NCBI GenBank assembly: GCA_023525915.1
Contig: CP026659.1
Coordinates: 1 to 64,000 of the forward strand
Length of the DNA stretch: 64,000 nt
From: Acetispira formosa (nom. nud.)
GTDB taxonomy: Bacteria > Desulfobacterota > Desulfarculia > Adiutricales > Adiutricaceae
Reading direction: 5' to 3'
The notes beneath the pieces were generated by a model, which was not told where the DNA came from, ran no database searches, and worked only from the letters and a program-made list of their open reading frames with translations. Positions 43,050 to 52,133 of this stretch are shown here, piece after piece; positions within the stretch are counted from its first letter, which is position 1; each line of letters starts with the position of its first letter. A program made the translations under genes and the position numbers.

Positions 43050-45725
43050 CTAGAACTCGAAGCGGAGCATACCGCTGACCGAGTGGTCAGTCTGGTTGCC
43101 GGAGGCCAGGATACCGTAATCGAGACCCAGGCTCAGGCCGTTGTCGGCTTTGGCTTTGATGCCCAGAGCGCCGGTGAAGGCCGCGCTGTCAACAACGTCG
43201 GCGTTGGTGGTGCCGCGGAAGCCGGTGTTCACGATGCGGGCTTTGCTGTCAACATCGGTGTCGCCAGCGGTGAACAGAACGCCCAAGTCGGCCGAAGGAG
43301 TGATCGTCCAGCCGCCGTCGGTGATGATGTCGCCGCTGAACTGCACGCCCAGAGGAATCTGGAACAGGTTCTGGTCTTCAGTGTCCACCTTGAAGATTCT
43401 GTCGTGACCAGCCTTGACATTGGCGTCGTCAGTCGAGATCTTGGTGTAACGGAGGCCCAGGTGCGGGGTGATGTTCAGGTTGTTGGAGGTGGTGAAACGA
43501 TACTGACCGGTCAGACCCACGGTGAAAGCGTCGCTGTCGACATCAGCTTTCAGCTTGGAGCCCATCTGCATTGCGGCGGGCAGTTTCTGCTCGATTTCGT
43601 TGTCCAGCGCGGTGTAGCCGATGTCGCCGGTCAGGCCCCAGGCGCCGTTGGTATAGGAACCATAGAGGCTGACGCCGAAGAAGTCGAAATCGTTCTCAGT
43701 CTTGTAGAAGTCGCCCTGAGATTCGCTGTCGCCGCCGCCCACGTTCAGGGCCAGGCCCAGACGGAAGGCTTCGTTGACGTTGTAATCAACACCAAAGGCC
43801 GCGCCGCCGTAGCTGAGTTCCCAGCCGTTTTCGAACTTGCTGCCGGTATCCATGCCGTCAACATCGCTGTAGCCATAGAACGGGGTGACCCAGACGCCGA
43901 TCTGGCCGGGTTCGTTGCCGTAGGCGGGCTGGGTGTCGTTCAAGAGGTTGTTGTGATCGACGATCAGGCTGCTGAACTTGTTGATCACGTTCAGAGAAGC
44001 GGCCGGAACGCCGGCGGCCACGGCAATCTGAGCCGCGCCTTCCAGGACGCGAGCGCCTTCTTTGTGATCGGGGAAGAAGAAGTTGTCGGTGGCGCGGCTG
44101 ACGAAGTTGATGCCCGCGTTGTCGCTGCCGCCGTTGGCCAAACCGGCGATGGTGTTGTTGGCGCCGGTGGTGTAGAGGGCGTCAACCATGCCGGCCATGC
44201 CGCTGGACAGGTGCGGATAGACTTCGCGCACGGACCTGTCGTTGCGTTCAACGTCCAGGGTCATGTCGTAGTTGCTGGTGCCGTCTTTGGTGATGCTCCA
44301 GGTGCCGGTCAGAAGATCGGAGCTGAAGATCAGGTTTTCGCCGTTCCAGTTGTCGCCGAAGAGGTTCACGAATTCGGCCTGGGTAAAGGTCTTGGTCGCG
44401 TTGTTGGCCAAAGCCAAGCTGGCCAGAATCTCGGTGCCGGTCGTTATGACAGCGCCGCCGGCCAGACCCTTGTCCGCATAAAGGGTGGTAATGTCATTGA
44501 GGACGGTGTAGGTGCCATTGGCGTGGCTGTTGAACATGGCCAGGCTGGAACCGGCGGTGCCGCCGTTGGATTCATAGGCGGGAGTGTTACTGTCCCAGGC
44601 GCCGCCCAGGAGAACCTGCGCGTTGGTGGCGTTGGTGGCCGGGGTGGCATGATAGCCGGAGAGCGCGGCCGTGGCAGCCGTGTTGCCGATGTTGGTCGCG
44701 TCGACTATCAGCAGTGACTGGCTGGCGAAAGCCATCGTATTGGCGGCGCCGGGCAAGGCAATACCCTCAGTGAGGGAGCCGTCGACATGGATGCCGCCGG
44801 TCGCGCTGTCCAGCACAAAGGGGCCTTCGACCGCGAAAGCGGCGGTGATTCTGTCGGCCGTGGTATTCCAGGTGCCCCAACGGTTGTCAATGGCGTTATG
44901 GACATACTGGCTGGTCCAATCGGTGGTGTCCAAGCCCAGGGTGAAGTGCGAGTTCTGGCCGGCGACCAGGATACCGTTGATTCTGGTCAGGGTAGTTACG
45001 TTGCTGAACTGTTCAATGGCGATGCCGGTGGCGTTGTACTGGCCGGTGGTGGTGTTCCAGGCCGGGTCGCCGAAGATCATCGCGCCGTTGAGGTCAGCCG
45101 TATCGACCGTCAGAATGCCGGTGCCGCCGTAAACGGCATCGTCGCTGCCGACCTGAATGAAGGTGTTGCCGTCGGTGGTGAGTTTATTGACGTTCATGGC
45201 GGCGGTGGTATTTTCGGTAATGTCGCCGCCAACATAGATAGAGTTGTTGCCGTCGGTGACCAGCTCGTTAACATCGAGGGAGCCGGAAACATCCAGGGTA
45301 CCCGCACCACTGGCGTCATCGCCGAGGGTGAGGGTTTTCGAAGCTATGGCCGTGCCGTTGACTTCAAGGTTGGCGGTGGTGGTGAGGTTGACGGCGGTGC
45401 CGGCCGCGTCATTCAAGGCCGCCAGTTCGCCGCCGGTGCCGTTGATCTCCAAAGTGCCGGTGCCGGAGCCATCGCCCTCAATCACGACCGTGGTGGTGCC
45501 GGTGGTGGCCACGATACCGCCGGATTCAACCGTTGCTTTGTTGGCCATGGTGACGGTGGCCACACCGGCAGTATTGCCGGAAACCACGAGATAATCACCG
45601 GTCCCGCTGGTGACGGTGCCGCCATCGTTGGCGGTGACATTGGAGGCCAAAGCCAGATTGGCTCCGCCGGTGGTGAAAATTGCGGCCAGGGCCAGAGCCA
45701 GACCAGCTTTCTTCTTCAAATTCAT
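43050..45725 (-). CDS. Autotransporter 2 (type Va), 891 aa
   Basis: The start is the ATG at 45725 (MNLKKKAGLALALAAIFTTG), preceded by CAGCAAGGAGA; an in-frame ATG at 45869 lies upstream of the leader and is not used. After the signal peptide comes a Gly/Thr/Ala-rich passenger of about 590 residues with a repeated INGILVAGQNSHFTLG-type motif also found in autotransporters 1 and 3. The barrel starts near PGQIGVWVTPFYGYSDVDGM and ends SGMLRFEF. The barrel is almost identical to that of autotransporter 3, while passengers differ, a pattern expected of duplication with passenger divergence. Hairpins in its leader lie at 45768-45781 and 45788-45807. Confidence 0.9.
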   Translation of the reverse strand: MNLKKKAGLALALAAIFTTGGANLALASNVTANDGGTVTSGTGDYLVVSGNTAGVATVTMANKATVESGGIVATTGTTTVVIEGDGSGTGTLEINGTGGELAALNDAAGTAVNLTTTANLEVNGTAIASKTLTLGDDASGAGTLDVSGSLDVNELVTDGNNSIYVGGDITENTTAAMNVNKLTTDGNTFIQVGSDDAVYGGTGILTVDTADLNGAMIFGDPAWNTTTGQYNATGIAIEQFSNVTTLTRINGILVAGQNSHFTLGLDTTDWTSQYVHNAIDNRWGTWNTTADRITAAFAVEGPFVLDSATGGIHVDGSLTEGIALPGAANTMAFASQSLLIVDATNIGNTAATAALSGYHATPATNATNAQVLLGGAWDSNTPAYESNGGTAGSSLAMFNSHANGTYTVLNDITTLYADKGLAGGAVITTGTEILASLALANNATKTFTQAEFVNLFGDNWNGENLIFSSDLLTGTWSITKDGTSNYDMTLDVERNDRSVREVYPHLSSGMAGMVDALYTTGANNTIAGLANGGSDNAGINFVSRATDNFFFPDHKEGARVLEGAAQIAVAAGVPAASLNVINKFSSLIVDHNNLLNDTQPAYGNEPGQIGVWVTPFYGYSDVDGMDTGSKFENGWELSYGGAAFGVDYNVNEAFRLGLALNVGGGDSESQGDFYKTENDFDFFGVSLYGSYTNGAWGLTGDIGYTALDNEIEQKLPAAMQMGSKLKADVDSDAFTVGLTGQYRFTTSNNLNITPHLGLRYTKISTDDANVKAGHDRIFKVDTEDQNLFQIPLGVQFSGDIITDGGWTITPSADLGVLFTAGDTDVDSKARIVNTGFRGTTNADVVDSAAFTGALGIKAKADNGLSLGLDYGILASGNQTDHSVSGMLRFEF

Positions 45726-45767
45726 CGTCAAATCTCCTTGCTGTTGTGTGACGTTTTGAATTGACTG

Positions 45768-45807
45768 GCCCCTTGCGGGGCTATGTAGCGCCGTCAGTAG
45801 ACGGCGC
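45768..45807 (-). promoter_or_regulatory. Two hairpins in the autotransporter 2 leader
   Basis: GCCCC-TTGC-GGGGC (45768-45781) and GCGCCGTC-AGTA-GACGGCGC (45788-45807) lie 43-82 bases upstream of the start codon, ahead of the leader with the ribosome-binding site. They may stabilise the mRNA or serve in regulation. Confidence 0.45.
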
Positions 45808-46053
45808 GTGAAAGTGACTTGGCCAGGATTATTCCAAAACCTCACCACCTTGATTATTCCCAAAACCACAAAGGGCGCAATTGAAAAAATCTTTGTCTCC
45901 CAAACCCTGGTTTTCTCCGTTCCAGGATCAAAGACAATTGGAATTTTTCCAATAAATCACGCCTCTAAGCTCATCAGTACTGTTAGTTTCGCTCCTTCAG
46001 CTATATGGTGCTATCCGGTAGTATAGTACAACATGTTCCAAAATGCAATAACA

Positions 46054-46090
46054 CCTTTAGGGCGGAAGATTTTATCTTCCCCCCTAAAGG
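46054..46090 (+). terminator. Hairpin between autotransporters 2 and 3
   Basis: The arms are CCTTTAGGG-GGAAGAT and their complement around TTT, with a weak T-rich stretch (GTTTTCTGTTTTT) on the plus side. No + strand gene precedes it. It may be a leftover terminator. Confidence 0.45.
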
Positions 46091-46165
46091 CGCCGTTTTC
46101 TGTTTTTCGAAACCCGCCGGGCCGGACGCGCTGACGTCCGTTCGCGGCAACTGTTTATTAAGGCT

Positions 46166-46256
46166 CAAATTCTTTCCGGCCAAACTATTGAATCAGCACG
46201 TCACACAACAGCAAGGAGAATGATGGCCACTCAATATTTCAACCGGAAAGATTTTG
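46166..46256 (-). ncRNA. Orphan autotransporter-leader hairpin, copy 1
   Basis: Two 28-base arms (46166-46193 and 46229-46256) agree at 22 positions; four of the six differences become G-U pairs if the minus strand is transcribed. The 35-base loop holds GTCACACAACAGCAAGGAGA, the same sequence as the ribosome-binding leader of autotransporter 2 but in the opposite orientation. No gene follows; the ATG in the loop opens only a 19-codon frame. A minus-strand transcript would expose a loop antisense to autotransporter start regions. Confidence 0.45.
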
Positions 46257-46333
46257 CCGGGGATCAACTCGCCAGCTAATCCCACCTGGATAACTCCAGA
46301 CGCCGGGCCAACTTATTTATTAAGGTAGCCCGG

Positions 46334-46459
46334 AGTCTGGATTGGAAAAAGTTCTTTCGTTCACCTTTGTTTTAGGGCCACAACTCGCTTCGCAAGCTGG
46401 GACTCAGACAAGTGGCGCTAAAACAAAGGTTCTCTACAGAATTTTTTCCAATCCAGACT
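46334..46459 (+). repeat. Inverted repeat with conserved core (same core as the 37-kb inverted repeats)
   Basis: Two 42-base arms match at 36 positions. They enclose the core 46377-46416 (GCCAC...GTGGC around AACTCGCTTCG and CAGACAAG). The core matches those at 37283-37321 and 37695-37733, with a compensated change from GCCGC/GCGGC to GCCAC/GTGGC. The outer arms are unrelated to the 37-kb arms. Confidence 0.65.
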
Positions 46460-46516
46460 CCTACCCGTTCAGCGTTCGGTATGAAGAAATTCAAACCAAC
46501 CGCTCTGCTTATTTTC

Positions 46517-46554
46517 AGCCGCCGATAGTTTTTAAGGACCATCGGCGGCTTTTC
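46517..46554 (+). terminator. Terminator-like hairpin with + strand T tract
   Basis: A 10-bp stem (AGCCGCCGAT and complement) is followed by TTTTCT on the plus strand. It directly precedes repeat R1 copy d, as a similar hairpin precedes copy c. Confidence 0.5.
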
Positions 46555-46651
46555 TCAATCCGCTTCAGCGGCTGGCTCCCCGCTGAGGGGGGCGGCTCTC
46601 AATACGATGATGGCCGCCATAACCCTCAATCAGGGAAACCGCACCCTAGAC
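46553..46651 (+). repeat. Dispersed intergenic repeat R1, copy d (long form)
   Basis: This plus-oriented copy has CTCAATCCGCTTCAGCGGCT, GGCGGCTCTCAATACGATGA and ACCCTCAATCAGGGAAACC, then diverges. It lies 3' of autotransporter 3, as copy c lies 3' of autotransporter 2, so the flank was probably duplicated with the gene. Confidence 0.8.
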
Positions 46652-46693
46652 GAAGGATGCGCGAGCATCCGTGGGTCCAGGGCTACGCCTTGG

Positions 46694-49405
46694 CTAGAAT
46701 TCGAAGCGGAGCATGCCGCTGACGGAGTGGTCGGTCTGGTTGCCGGAGGCCAGGATACCGTAATCCAGACCCAGGCTCAGGCCGTTGTCCGCCTTGGCTT
46801 TGATGCCCAATGCGCCGGTGAAAGCCGCGCTGTCAACAACATCGCTGTTGGTGGTGCCGCGGAAACCGGTGCCCACGATGCGGGCTTTGGAATCAACATC
46901 GGTGTCGCCCATGGTGAACAGAACGCCCAGGTCGGCCGAAGGAGTGATCGTCCAGCCTCCGTCGGTGATGATGTCGCCGCTGAACTTCACGCCCAGAGGA
47001 ATCTGGAACAGGTTCTGATCTTCAGTGTCAACCTTGAACACTCTCTCGCTGCCCGCCTTGACGTTGGCGTCGTCGGTGGAGATCTTGGTATAGCGCATAC
47101 CAAGGTGCGGGGTGATGTTCAGGTTGTTCGAAGTGGTGAAACGATACTGACCGGTCAGACCCACGGTGAACGCGTCGCTGTCGACATCGGCGCGCAGTTT
47201 GGAGCCCATGCCCATTTCGGCGGGCAGTTTCTGATCGATCTCGTTGTCAATGGCGGTGTAGCCGATGTCGCCGGTCAGACCCCAGGCGCCGTTGGTATAG
47301 GAACCGTAGACGCTGACGCCGAAGAAATCGAAGTCATTTTCAGTCTTGTAGTAATCACCCTGGGATTCGGTGTCGCCGCCGCCCACGTTCAGGGCCAGGC
47401 CCAGGCGGAAGGATTCGTTCACATTGTAGTCAACACCGAAGGCCGCGCCGCCGTAGCTGATTTCATAGCCGTTTTCCAGCTTGCCGGAATCCATGCCGTC
47501 AACATCGCTGAAGCCATAGAACGGGGTCACCCAGATGCCGACCTGACCGGGTTCGTTGCCGTAGGCGGGCTGAGTGTCGTTCAGGAGGTTGTTGTGATCG
47601 ACCACCAGGCTGGCGGCCTTGGTGATGACGTTGTTGGCCACGGCGGGGACGCCGGCGGCCACGGCGATCTGAGCCGCGCCTTCCAGAACGGCCACGGCGT
47701 TCTTTTCATTGCCCACAAAGCCCGCGAAAAGATCGGAGGTGGCGCGGGAAACGAAACGGATACCGGCGTTGTCGGACCAGATGTCGTTTTCGCCGGTGCC
47801 GTCGTTACGGAAACCGCCATAGAGGCTGTTGACCATGCTGGCCATGCCGCTGCTGAGTTTGGGGTAGATGCTCTGGGCGCTCACCTGTTCGCCGGTGACG
47901 GTCAGGCTGCTGCCGGTGGCGGCGGCGCCCGGGGTGATGGTGGTGGCCCCGGCGGTGATCAGGCGGCTGTCGAAGTGCAGGTAATCGCCGCTCCAGCCCT
48001 TGATCTGGTTAACGGGGTTGGCACGGCCGGTGATGGTGTCGGTGCCGTTGATGATGCCCGCGCTGCTGCCCGTGGGGCTCGCGCCGGCGCCGCCGGCCAT
48101 GTCTTCCAGAATGGTGACGGTTTCACCGGCTTTGGCGTTGACCACATAGAGGTTGGCCGTGTCGGCGATGTAGGTTTTGGTGGTCGGGTTGCCGGGGGTC
48201 TGATCGCCACGGAGAGCGGCCGTGCCCCTGATCTCGGAAGCATCCACCACCAGCATGGACTGCTCGCCGAAATAGGCGGTGTTGTTGGCGGCGATGCCGC
48301 TGGCGCTCAACAGCTTGTTAGTGCCGCCAGTGGTGAAGATGGGGTCATACACATTGATGCCGCCACCGGCTTCAGCCGGCGAGGCCTGGCGGGTGGTGCC
48401 ATCGACCCAGATGTTACCGTCGTTGATGTCCATTTCAAAAGAGCCTTCAAGAGACATGGCGGCGGTGATGAAGTGCTTGCCCGCGACATCGGTTCCAGTG
48501 CCCCAAACCAGCTCGACGCCGGTGGTGGTTTTGTGGAATCTATCAGCGATCAAGTTTGAAAGCACGTTATCGAGGCTGTTGTAGCCCAGAGTCAGCTGCG
48601 AGTTGCGGCCGACCACGAGGCTGGCGTTGATCAGATCACGGTTGGTGTCGGTGCCGATCTCGGCCACGGCCGCCTGGGAAGGATTGTAGACATTGTCGAT
48701 CCAGATGGGATCGATGAAAACGAACGCGCCGGGAGCCAGCAACGTGCCGACGGTCAACTGGCCCGAACCCTCATTGCCGCCGACCCAGATGTTGGTGTCG
48801 CCGCCAATGTCGCGAAGGTCAATGGTGCCCACATTCAGGGTGGGGATGGTGCCGGCAGTGGTGCCGGTGGCAACGCCTTCGATCCAGATATTAACATCGC
48901 CAGTGCCGCCGGCGGTGCCAATGGTGGTGATTTTATCAACATCGAACGTGCCGTTGCCCTCAACGCCCAAGACAGCGCCGGTGTTGCCGGCGGCATTAAA
49001 AGCGACCTGTTTCAAATGGCCGCCCTGAGTGGCGGGGGCGTCGGAATCTTCGTCACCCATCTGGAGATAGCCGGCGTCGGCCACGTTGACCGAGTTAACC
49101 GCGTTGCCCTTGGCATCAACTACCAGATCGCCGCTGCCGGTACCGGAAAGAGTGGTGTCGGTGAGCGTAACGGTCTTGGCGCCTTCGGCCACGGTCAGGG
49201 TGGTGCCTACCAGTTCGCCGGTCAGGGCCACATCGCCGGTGGTGGGGTTCGGAGCGATGGTGGTGGCATTAAGTTCGTTGCCGGGCTTAACGACATCCGC
49301 GTTAGGGGCGGTGACGTTCGCGGAGGCGAAAGCCAGGTTGGCTCCGCCGGTGGTGAAAATTGCGGCCAGGGCCAGAGCCAGACCAGCTTTTTTTCTCAAA
49401 TCCAT
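46694..49405 (-). CDS. Autotransporter 3 (type Va), 903 aa
   Basis: It starts MDLRKKAGLALALAAIFTTG at 49405 with AAGGAG upstream. A signal peptide is followed by a passenger of about 600 residues rich in Gly, Thr, Asn and Val, including a SLVVGRNSQLTLGYNS block like that of autotransporter 2. The barrel (about the last 280 residues, from PGQVGIWVTPFYGFSDVDGM) ends SGMLRFEF and is nearly identical to that of autotransporter 2. No protease, esterase or RGD-type motif was recognised. Upstream lie a leader hairpin (49451-49478) and a (GA)17 tract (49650-49684). Confidence 0.9.
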   Translation of the reverse strand: MDLRKKAGLALALAAIFTTGGANLAFASANVTAPNADVVKPGNELNATTIAPNPTTGDVALTGELVGTTLTVAEGAKTVTLTDTTLSGTGSGDLVVDAKGNAVNSVNVADAGYLQMGDEDSDAPATQGGHLKQVAFNAAGNTGAVLGVEGNGTFDVDKITTIGTAGGTGDVNIWIEGVATGTTAGTIPTLNVGTIDLRDIGGDTNIWVGGNEGSGQLTVGTLLAPGAFVFIDPIWIDNVYNPSQAAVAEIGTDTNRDLINASLVVGRNSQLTLGYNSLDNVLSNLIADRFHKTTTGVELVWGTGTDVAGKHFITAAMSLEGSFEMDINDGNIWVDGTTRQASPAEAGGGINVYDPIFTTGGTNKLLSASGIAANNTAYFGEQSMLVVDASEIRGTAALRGDQTPGNPTTKTYIADTANLYVVNAKAGETVTILEDMAGGAGASPTGSSAGIINGTDTITGRANPVNQIKGWSGDYLHFDSRLITAGATTITPGAAATGSSLTVTGEQVSAQSIYPKLSSGMASMVNSLYGGFRNDGTGENDIWSDNAGIRFVSRATSDLFAGFVGNEKNAVAVLEGAAQIAVAAGVPAVANNVITKAASLVVDHNNLLNDTQPAYGNEPGQVGIWVTPFYGFSDVDGMDSGKLENGYEISYGGAAFGVDYNVNESFRLGLALNVGGGDTESQGDYYKTENDFDFFGVSVYGSYTNGAWGLTGDIGYTAIDNEIDQKLPAEMGMGSKLRADVDSDAFTVGLTGQYRFTTSNNLNITPHLGMRYTKISTDDANVKAGSERVFKVDTEDQNLFQIPLGVKFSGDIITDGGWTITPSADLGVLFTMGDTDVDSKARIVGTGFRGTTNSDVVDSAAFTGALGIKAKADNGLSLGLDYGILASGNQTDHSVSGMLRFEF

Positions 49406-49450
49406 TTTTCATTTCTCCTTGTTGTTGACGCGTGACGCGTATATATCGTA

Positions 49451-49478
49451 CTCCGGGCAAGGCTGTGCCTTCCCGGAG
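49451..49478 (-). promoter_or_regulatory. Hairpin in the autotransporter 3 leader
   Basis: CTCCGGGCAAGGC and GCCTTCCCGGAG pair with one bulge around TGT, starting 46 bases upstream of the start codon. It could affect mRNA stability or translation. Confidence 0.4.
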
Positions 49479-49552
49479 ACGCGGGGACTGGGTGTGACTT
49501 GTTATTATGAAAGGTATAAAAGGGGGGAAGGCCGGATTTCCCGGCGGCAATA

Positions 49553-49594
49553 AAAAAAGCCATGAGCAACGTCAAAAGACGCTGCTCATGGCTT
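49553..49594 (-). terminator. Terminator hairpin upstream of autotransporter 3
   Basis: A 17-bp stem (AAGCCATGAGCAACGTC and near-exact complement) with an AAAA loop is followed by a T run on the minus strand. It would stop minus-strand transcripts coming from above. If so, the autotransporter 3 promoter must lie between it and 49405, and the (GA)n tract would be outside the transcript. Confidence 0.6.
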
Positions 49595-49647
49595 AAATAT
49601 GGGAAATCAGAGCCGTTTCCGGCGGTTTTGCTATAGTCCTCTAACTC

Positions 49648-49685
<38 letters not shown>

Positions 49686-50075
49686 AACAGCTATGCCACA
49701 AACCCCGGAAATGGCCGAAGTTTGTACACTATTTTTGCTAACCTGCTCGATAAAAACTCTTGCTGTCACTCTGAATCAATCTTGTGCGCCGGGAAAGCCC
49801 GGAGTGTTTGTAGCGATTTCCCGTAACAGTCTTAGTTACGGCGGCTATCATAAAATAAAAAGCAAACCCAAAACACGCTTTTCAGACAGTCAGGGTTTTT
49901 GCCGGAGGAAACAGACAATGACCACCATTCACAATAAATACCTGATATCGCAGGCTAAAAATAGTTGGTGGTCATAATTAGGTGTAATTATACTACAGGC
50001 TTACAGGAAATGCAATCGTTCGTAAAAAATCTTCCGGCGGGTTAAAAAGAAACGTCTTCAAGGAAGGGGAAAAAA

Positions 50076-50149
50076 CTTTCCGGCCGAAGCCTGGACCGCC
50101 ATGTCACACAACAGCAAGGAGATGTCTGTTCAACACTTCGGCCGGAAAG
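50076..50149 (-). ncRNA. Orphan autotransporter-leader hairpin, copy 2
   Basis: A perfect 14-bp stem (CTTTCCGGCCGAAG, 50076-50089, with 50136-50149) encloses a 46-base loop containing GTCACACAACAGCAAGGAGA in + orientation. The ATG after it opens only a 22-codon frame (MSVQHFGRKD...), which resembles the frame at copy 1 because the stems are alike. It lies between autotransporter 3 and the 519-residue gene. Confidence 0.45.
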
Positions 50150-50214
50150 ATCGGTTCACCCGGCGGCCGGTGCCCACATTGTGTTAAAAGTCACTGAAGT
50201 AATCCTATGATAAA

Positions 50215-50240
50215 GCAAAAAGCCCCAAAGGGCTTTTTGC
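50215..50240 (-). terminator. Terminator of the 519-aa gene
   Basis: An 11-bp stem (GCAAAAAGCCC and complement) lies 25 bases beyond the stop codon at 50265. The stem's own T run and a following TTTAT on the minus strand fit rho-independent termination. Confidence 0.75.
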
Positions 50241-50264
50241 TTTGAATGGTCCAGCCCTCAGGCC

Positions 50265-51824
50265 TTACCTTACAGCTTTAACCAGACTGCCGGGGCTGGT
50301 GGGCTGATCGATTCCGTAAGCGGCCATGGCCGTTTCATATTCGGCCTCATACCGGGCCGCCTTGGAAAGATACAAATCACGGTTGTGCGGCATGGCGTCC
50401 GCCATCAGGCGGCTCAATTCGGCCTCGGCTTTCAGCCTCTCGGCGCTGCCCTCTTCATAAGTCAATGAGGTTTCATAGGCTTTTTTGGCCTCATTGTATT
50501 TCGCGTCCAGGCTGCTGGCTCCGGCCTGATACTGCCCTTTCTTATCCGGCTGGAGATCCCCCATAAGCCGGTTGAAATCTCCCCAGCCGGACATTGATTC
50601 TATGCTGCGGCTCATCCCGGTGCTGCCGGTCATATCGTCCATTCCAAAGCGGCGATTGGTTGATACCGGGCTGAATCCAGCCGGGTCCACCCTGCCGCCG
50701 AATTCGCCCGGCCAAGCGGTTATGCCAAAGCCCTCCGGCACGCTGCCCGCGTCTTCAGGGGCAACCCCCGCCTCAGTTAAAAACCGCTGCCGGACGTCGT
50801 CGTTGGTCCGAATAACCTCGTTGACCTTGTCAACCATGTTGTGATTCAGAAACTGCCCCAGCTTCTGCATCTTTTCAATGCCCTGCCCCTCCAGATGGTT
50901 CAGGACTATTTCGCCGGTCTCCGCGTTAACCCCGCCGACCTCCTGGCTGTCCTCCCGGAAGGTCTGGCAAAGCTGATCGACGGCATCAAAAATATCATCC
51001 TCATCACCAAGGGTTTCAATATACTGGGCCGCTTTTTCGTCGCCAAGGTCGTTTCGCAGGAAATCAACCAGCTCAGCCAGATTCTCGCGGCCGAATTCCT
51101 CAACGGTTATGCCGCATTGCTGTGATTGGCCGGTGCTTTGCTCATTGGCCCTGATCTGATTGGCCGACAGCCAGGCAAAATCATCGCCGAAATTCTTCTG
51201 GTCGTCCTCCGCCATTTTTGAAAAGCCGAAATAGGAATTGAGGGCCGAATTGAGGCTGCCGCCCTCTTCATCTGCGTCGCCTTTGTTCAGGAAACCGACA
51301 AAAGATTCCAGCTTCTTGTTCAGCTCTTCCGCTTTGGCCAGTTCGTCGGCCGTCACATCGCTTTTATTGATAACGGCATTGTTGGAATTTTTAATCCCTT
51401 TTAAAACCGTGGAAACCGCCCCGGCGATTCTATCGCCGCTCACGCCTTTTTCCGTGCCGGTCAGGATTTCAGCCATAAGCTGATTGGCCGTTTCATTGCC
51501 GAATTCTTTTTTTACTTCCTTAACCGTATCCATGATGGAGCCCATCATGGCCTCAAGCTCTTCCGGCGTTTTCTCATCCGCCTCCGCTTCATTCCGGGCT
51601 TTGGTCAAGCGCCGCATCAGGGTGGATTCAAAATTCTGGGCGACATTCTTGTTGGCCGCCTCAGATGCCTGTTGACTCTGGGTGACGGACTTTGAGGCTG
51701 CCGCTTCGGTCTTTTTAACGCTCAGACCAGTGCCTTGAGCGTCGGCCGCGCCCTGCGCTTCCCCGGCGGCCACTCCGCCAATTTTAAGCTTGCCCGCCAG
51801 ACCCACACCGCCTATGCCATTCAT
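50265..51824 (-). CDS. Uncharacterised 519-aa acidic, helical protein
   Basis: I do not recognise the family. There is no signal peptide or membrane segment. The N-terminus is Gly-rich (MNGIGGVGLAGKLKIGG) and then low-complexity Ala/Gln/Ser (SVTQSQQASEAANKNVAQNF), like flexible export signals of type III substrates, but that is only a resemblance. The middle is acidic and helical (KTPEELEAMMGSIMDTVKEV, LGDEKAAQYIETLGDEDD), and the C-terminus has likely coiled helices (AKYNEAKKAYETSLTYEEGS). It has its own terminator and a copy of repeat R3 upstream. A structural, gatekeeper or effector role cannot be told apart. Confidence 0.7.
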   Translation of the reverse strand: MNGIGGVGLAGKLKIGGVAAGEAQGAADAQGTGLSVKKTEAAASKSVTQSQQASEAANKNVAQNFESTLMRRLTKARNEAEADEKTPEELEAMMGSIMDTVKEVKKEFGNETANQLMAEILTGTEKGVSGDRIAGAVSTVLKGIKNSNNAVINKSDVTADELAKAEELNKKLESFVGFLNKGDADEEGGSLNSALNSYFGFSKMAEDDQKNFGDDFAWLSANQIRANEQSTGQSQQCGITVEEFGRENLAELVDFLRNDLGDEKAAQYIETLGDEDDIFDAVDQLCQTFREDSQEVGGVNAETGEIVLNHLEGQGIEKMQKLGQFLNHNMVDKVNEVIRTNDDVRQRFLTEAGVAPEDAGSVPEGFGITAWPGEFGGRVDPAGFSPVSTNRRFGMDDMTGSTGMSRSIESMSGWGDFNRLMGDLQPDKKGQYQAGASSLDAKYNEAKKAYETSLTYEEGSAERLKAEAELSRLMADAMPHNRDLYLSKAARYEAEYETAMAAYGIDQPTSPGSLVKAVR

Positions 51825-51847
51825 GCGCCACCGCCTTGTCTATTTGT

Positions 51848-51904
51848 TTACCGGCGCACGGTCAACCTGCCCTGAACGGGCGCCGACAGTGCGTGCCAAT
51901 GTAC
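51848..51904 (+). repeat. Dispersed intergenic repeat R3, copy 1
   Basis: TTACCGGCGCACGGTCAACC is followed about 20 bases later by CGACAGTGCGTG. It lies just upstream of the 519-residue gene. Related copies occur at 59648, 60524 (partial) and 63531. The rest of the gap to 52133 holds nothing recognisable. Confidence 0.7.
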
Positions 51905-52133
51905 AGTGAATGAACATATTCCGTAAAAAGGGGCTATTTGATTATGCTTGAGGCCGGATAACAGAAAACAGTAATTTAAGGGGACTGGTTAATATGTTCC
52001 CTATACTCATCGGCCGATCTCTGGAGATTTATTAGGACAATATGGCTGAAAACAAAGAGTGTTTACATACATATTGAATATTCAAGGGCAATAATTCGCT
52101 GTGGATGTTCAAAATGGGGCTATATCGGCCCCG

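Noticed and set aside
43083..48559. Long + strand open frames opposite autotransporters 2 and 3
   Set aside because: They resemble each other only because the two barrel genes are paralogous; the sense strand encodes intact autotransporters.
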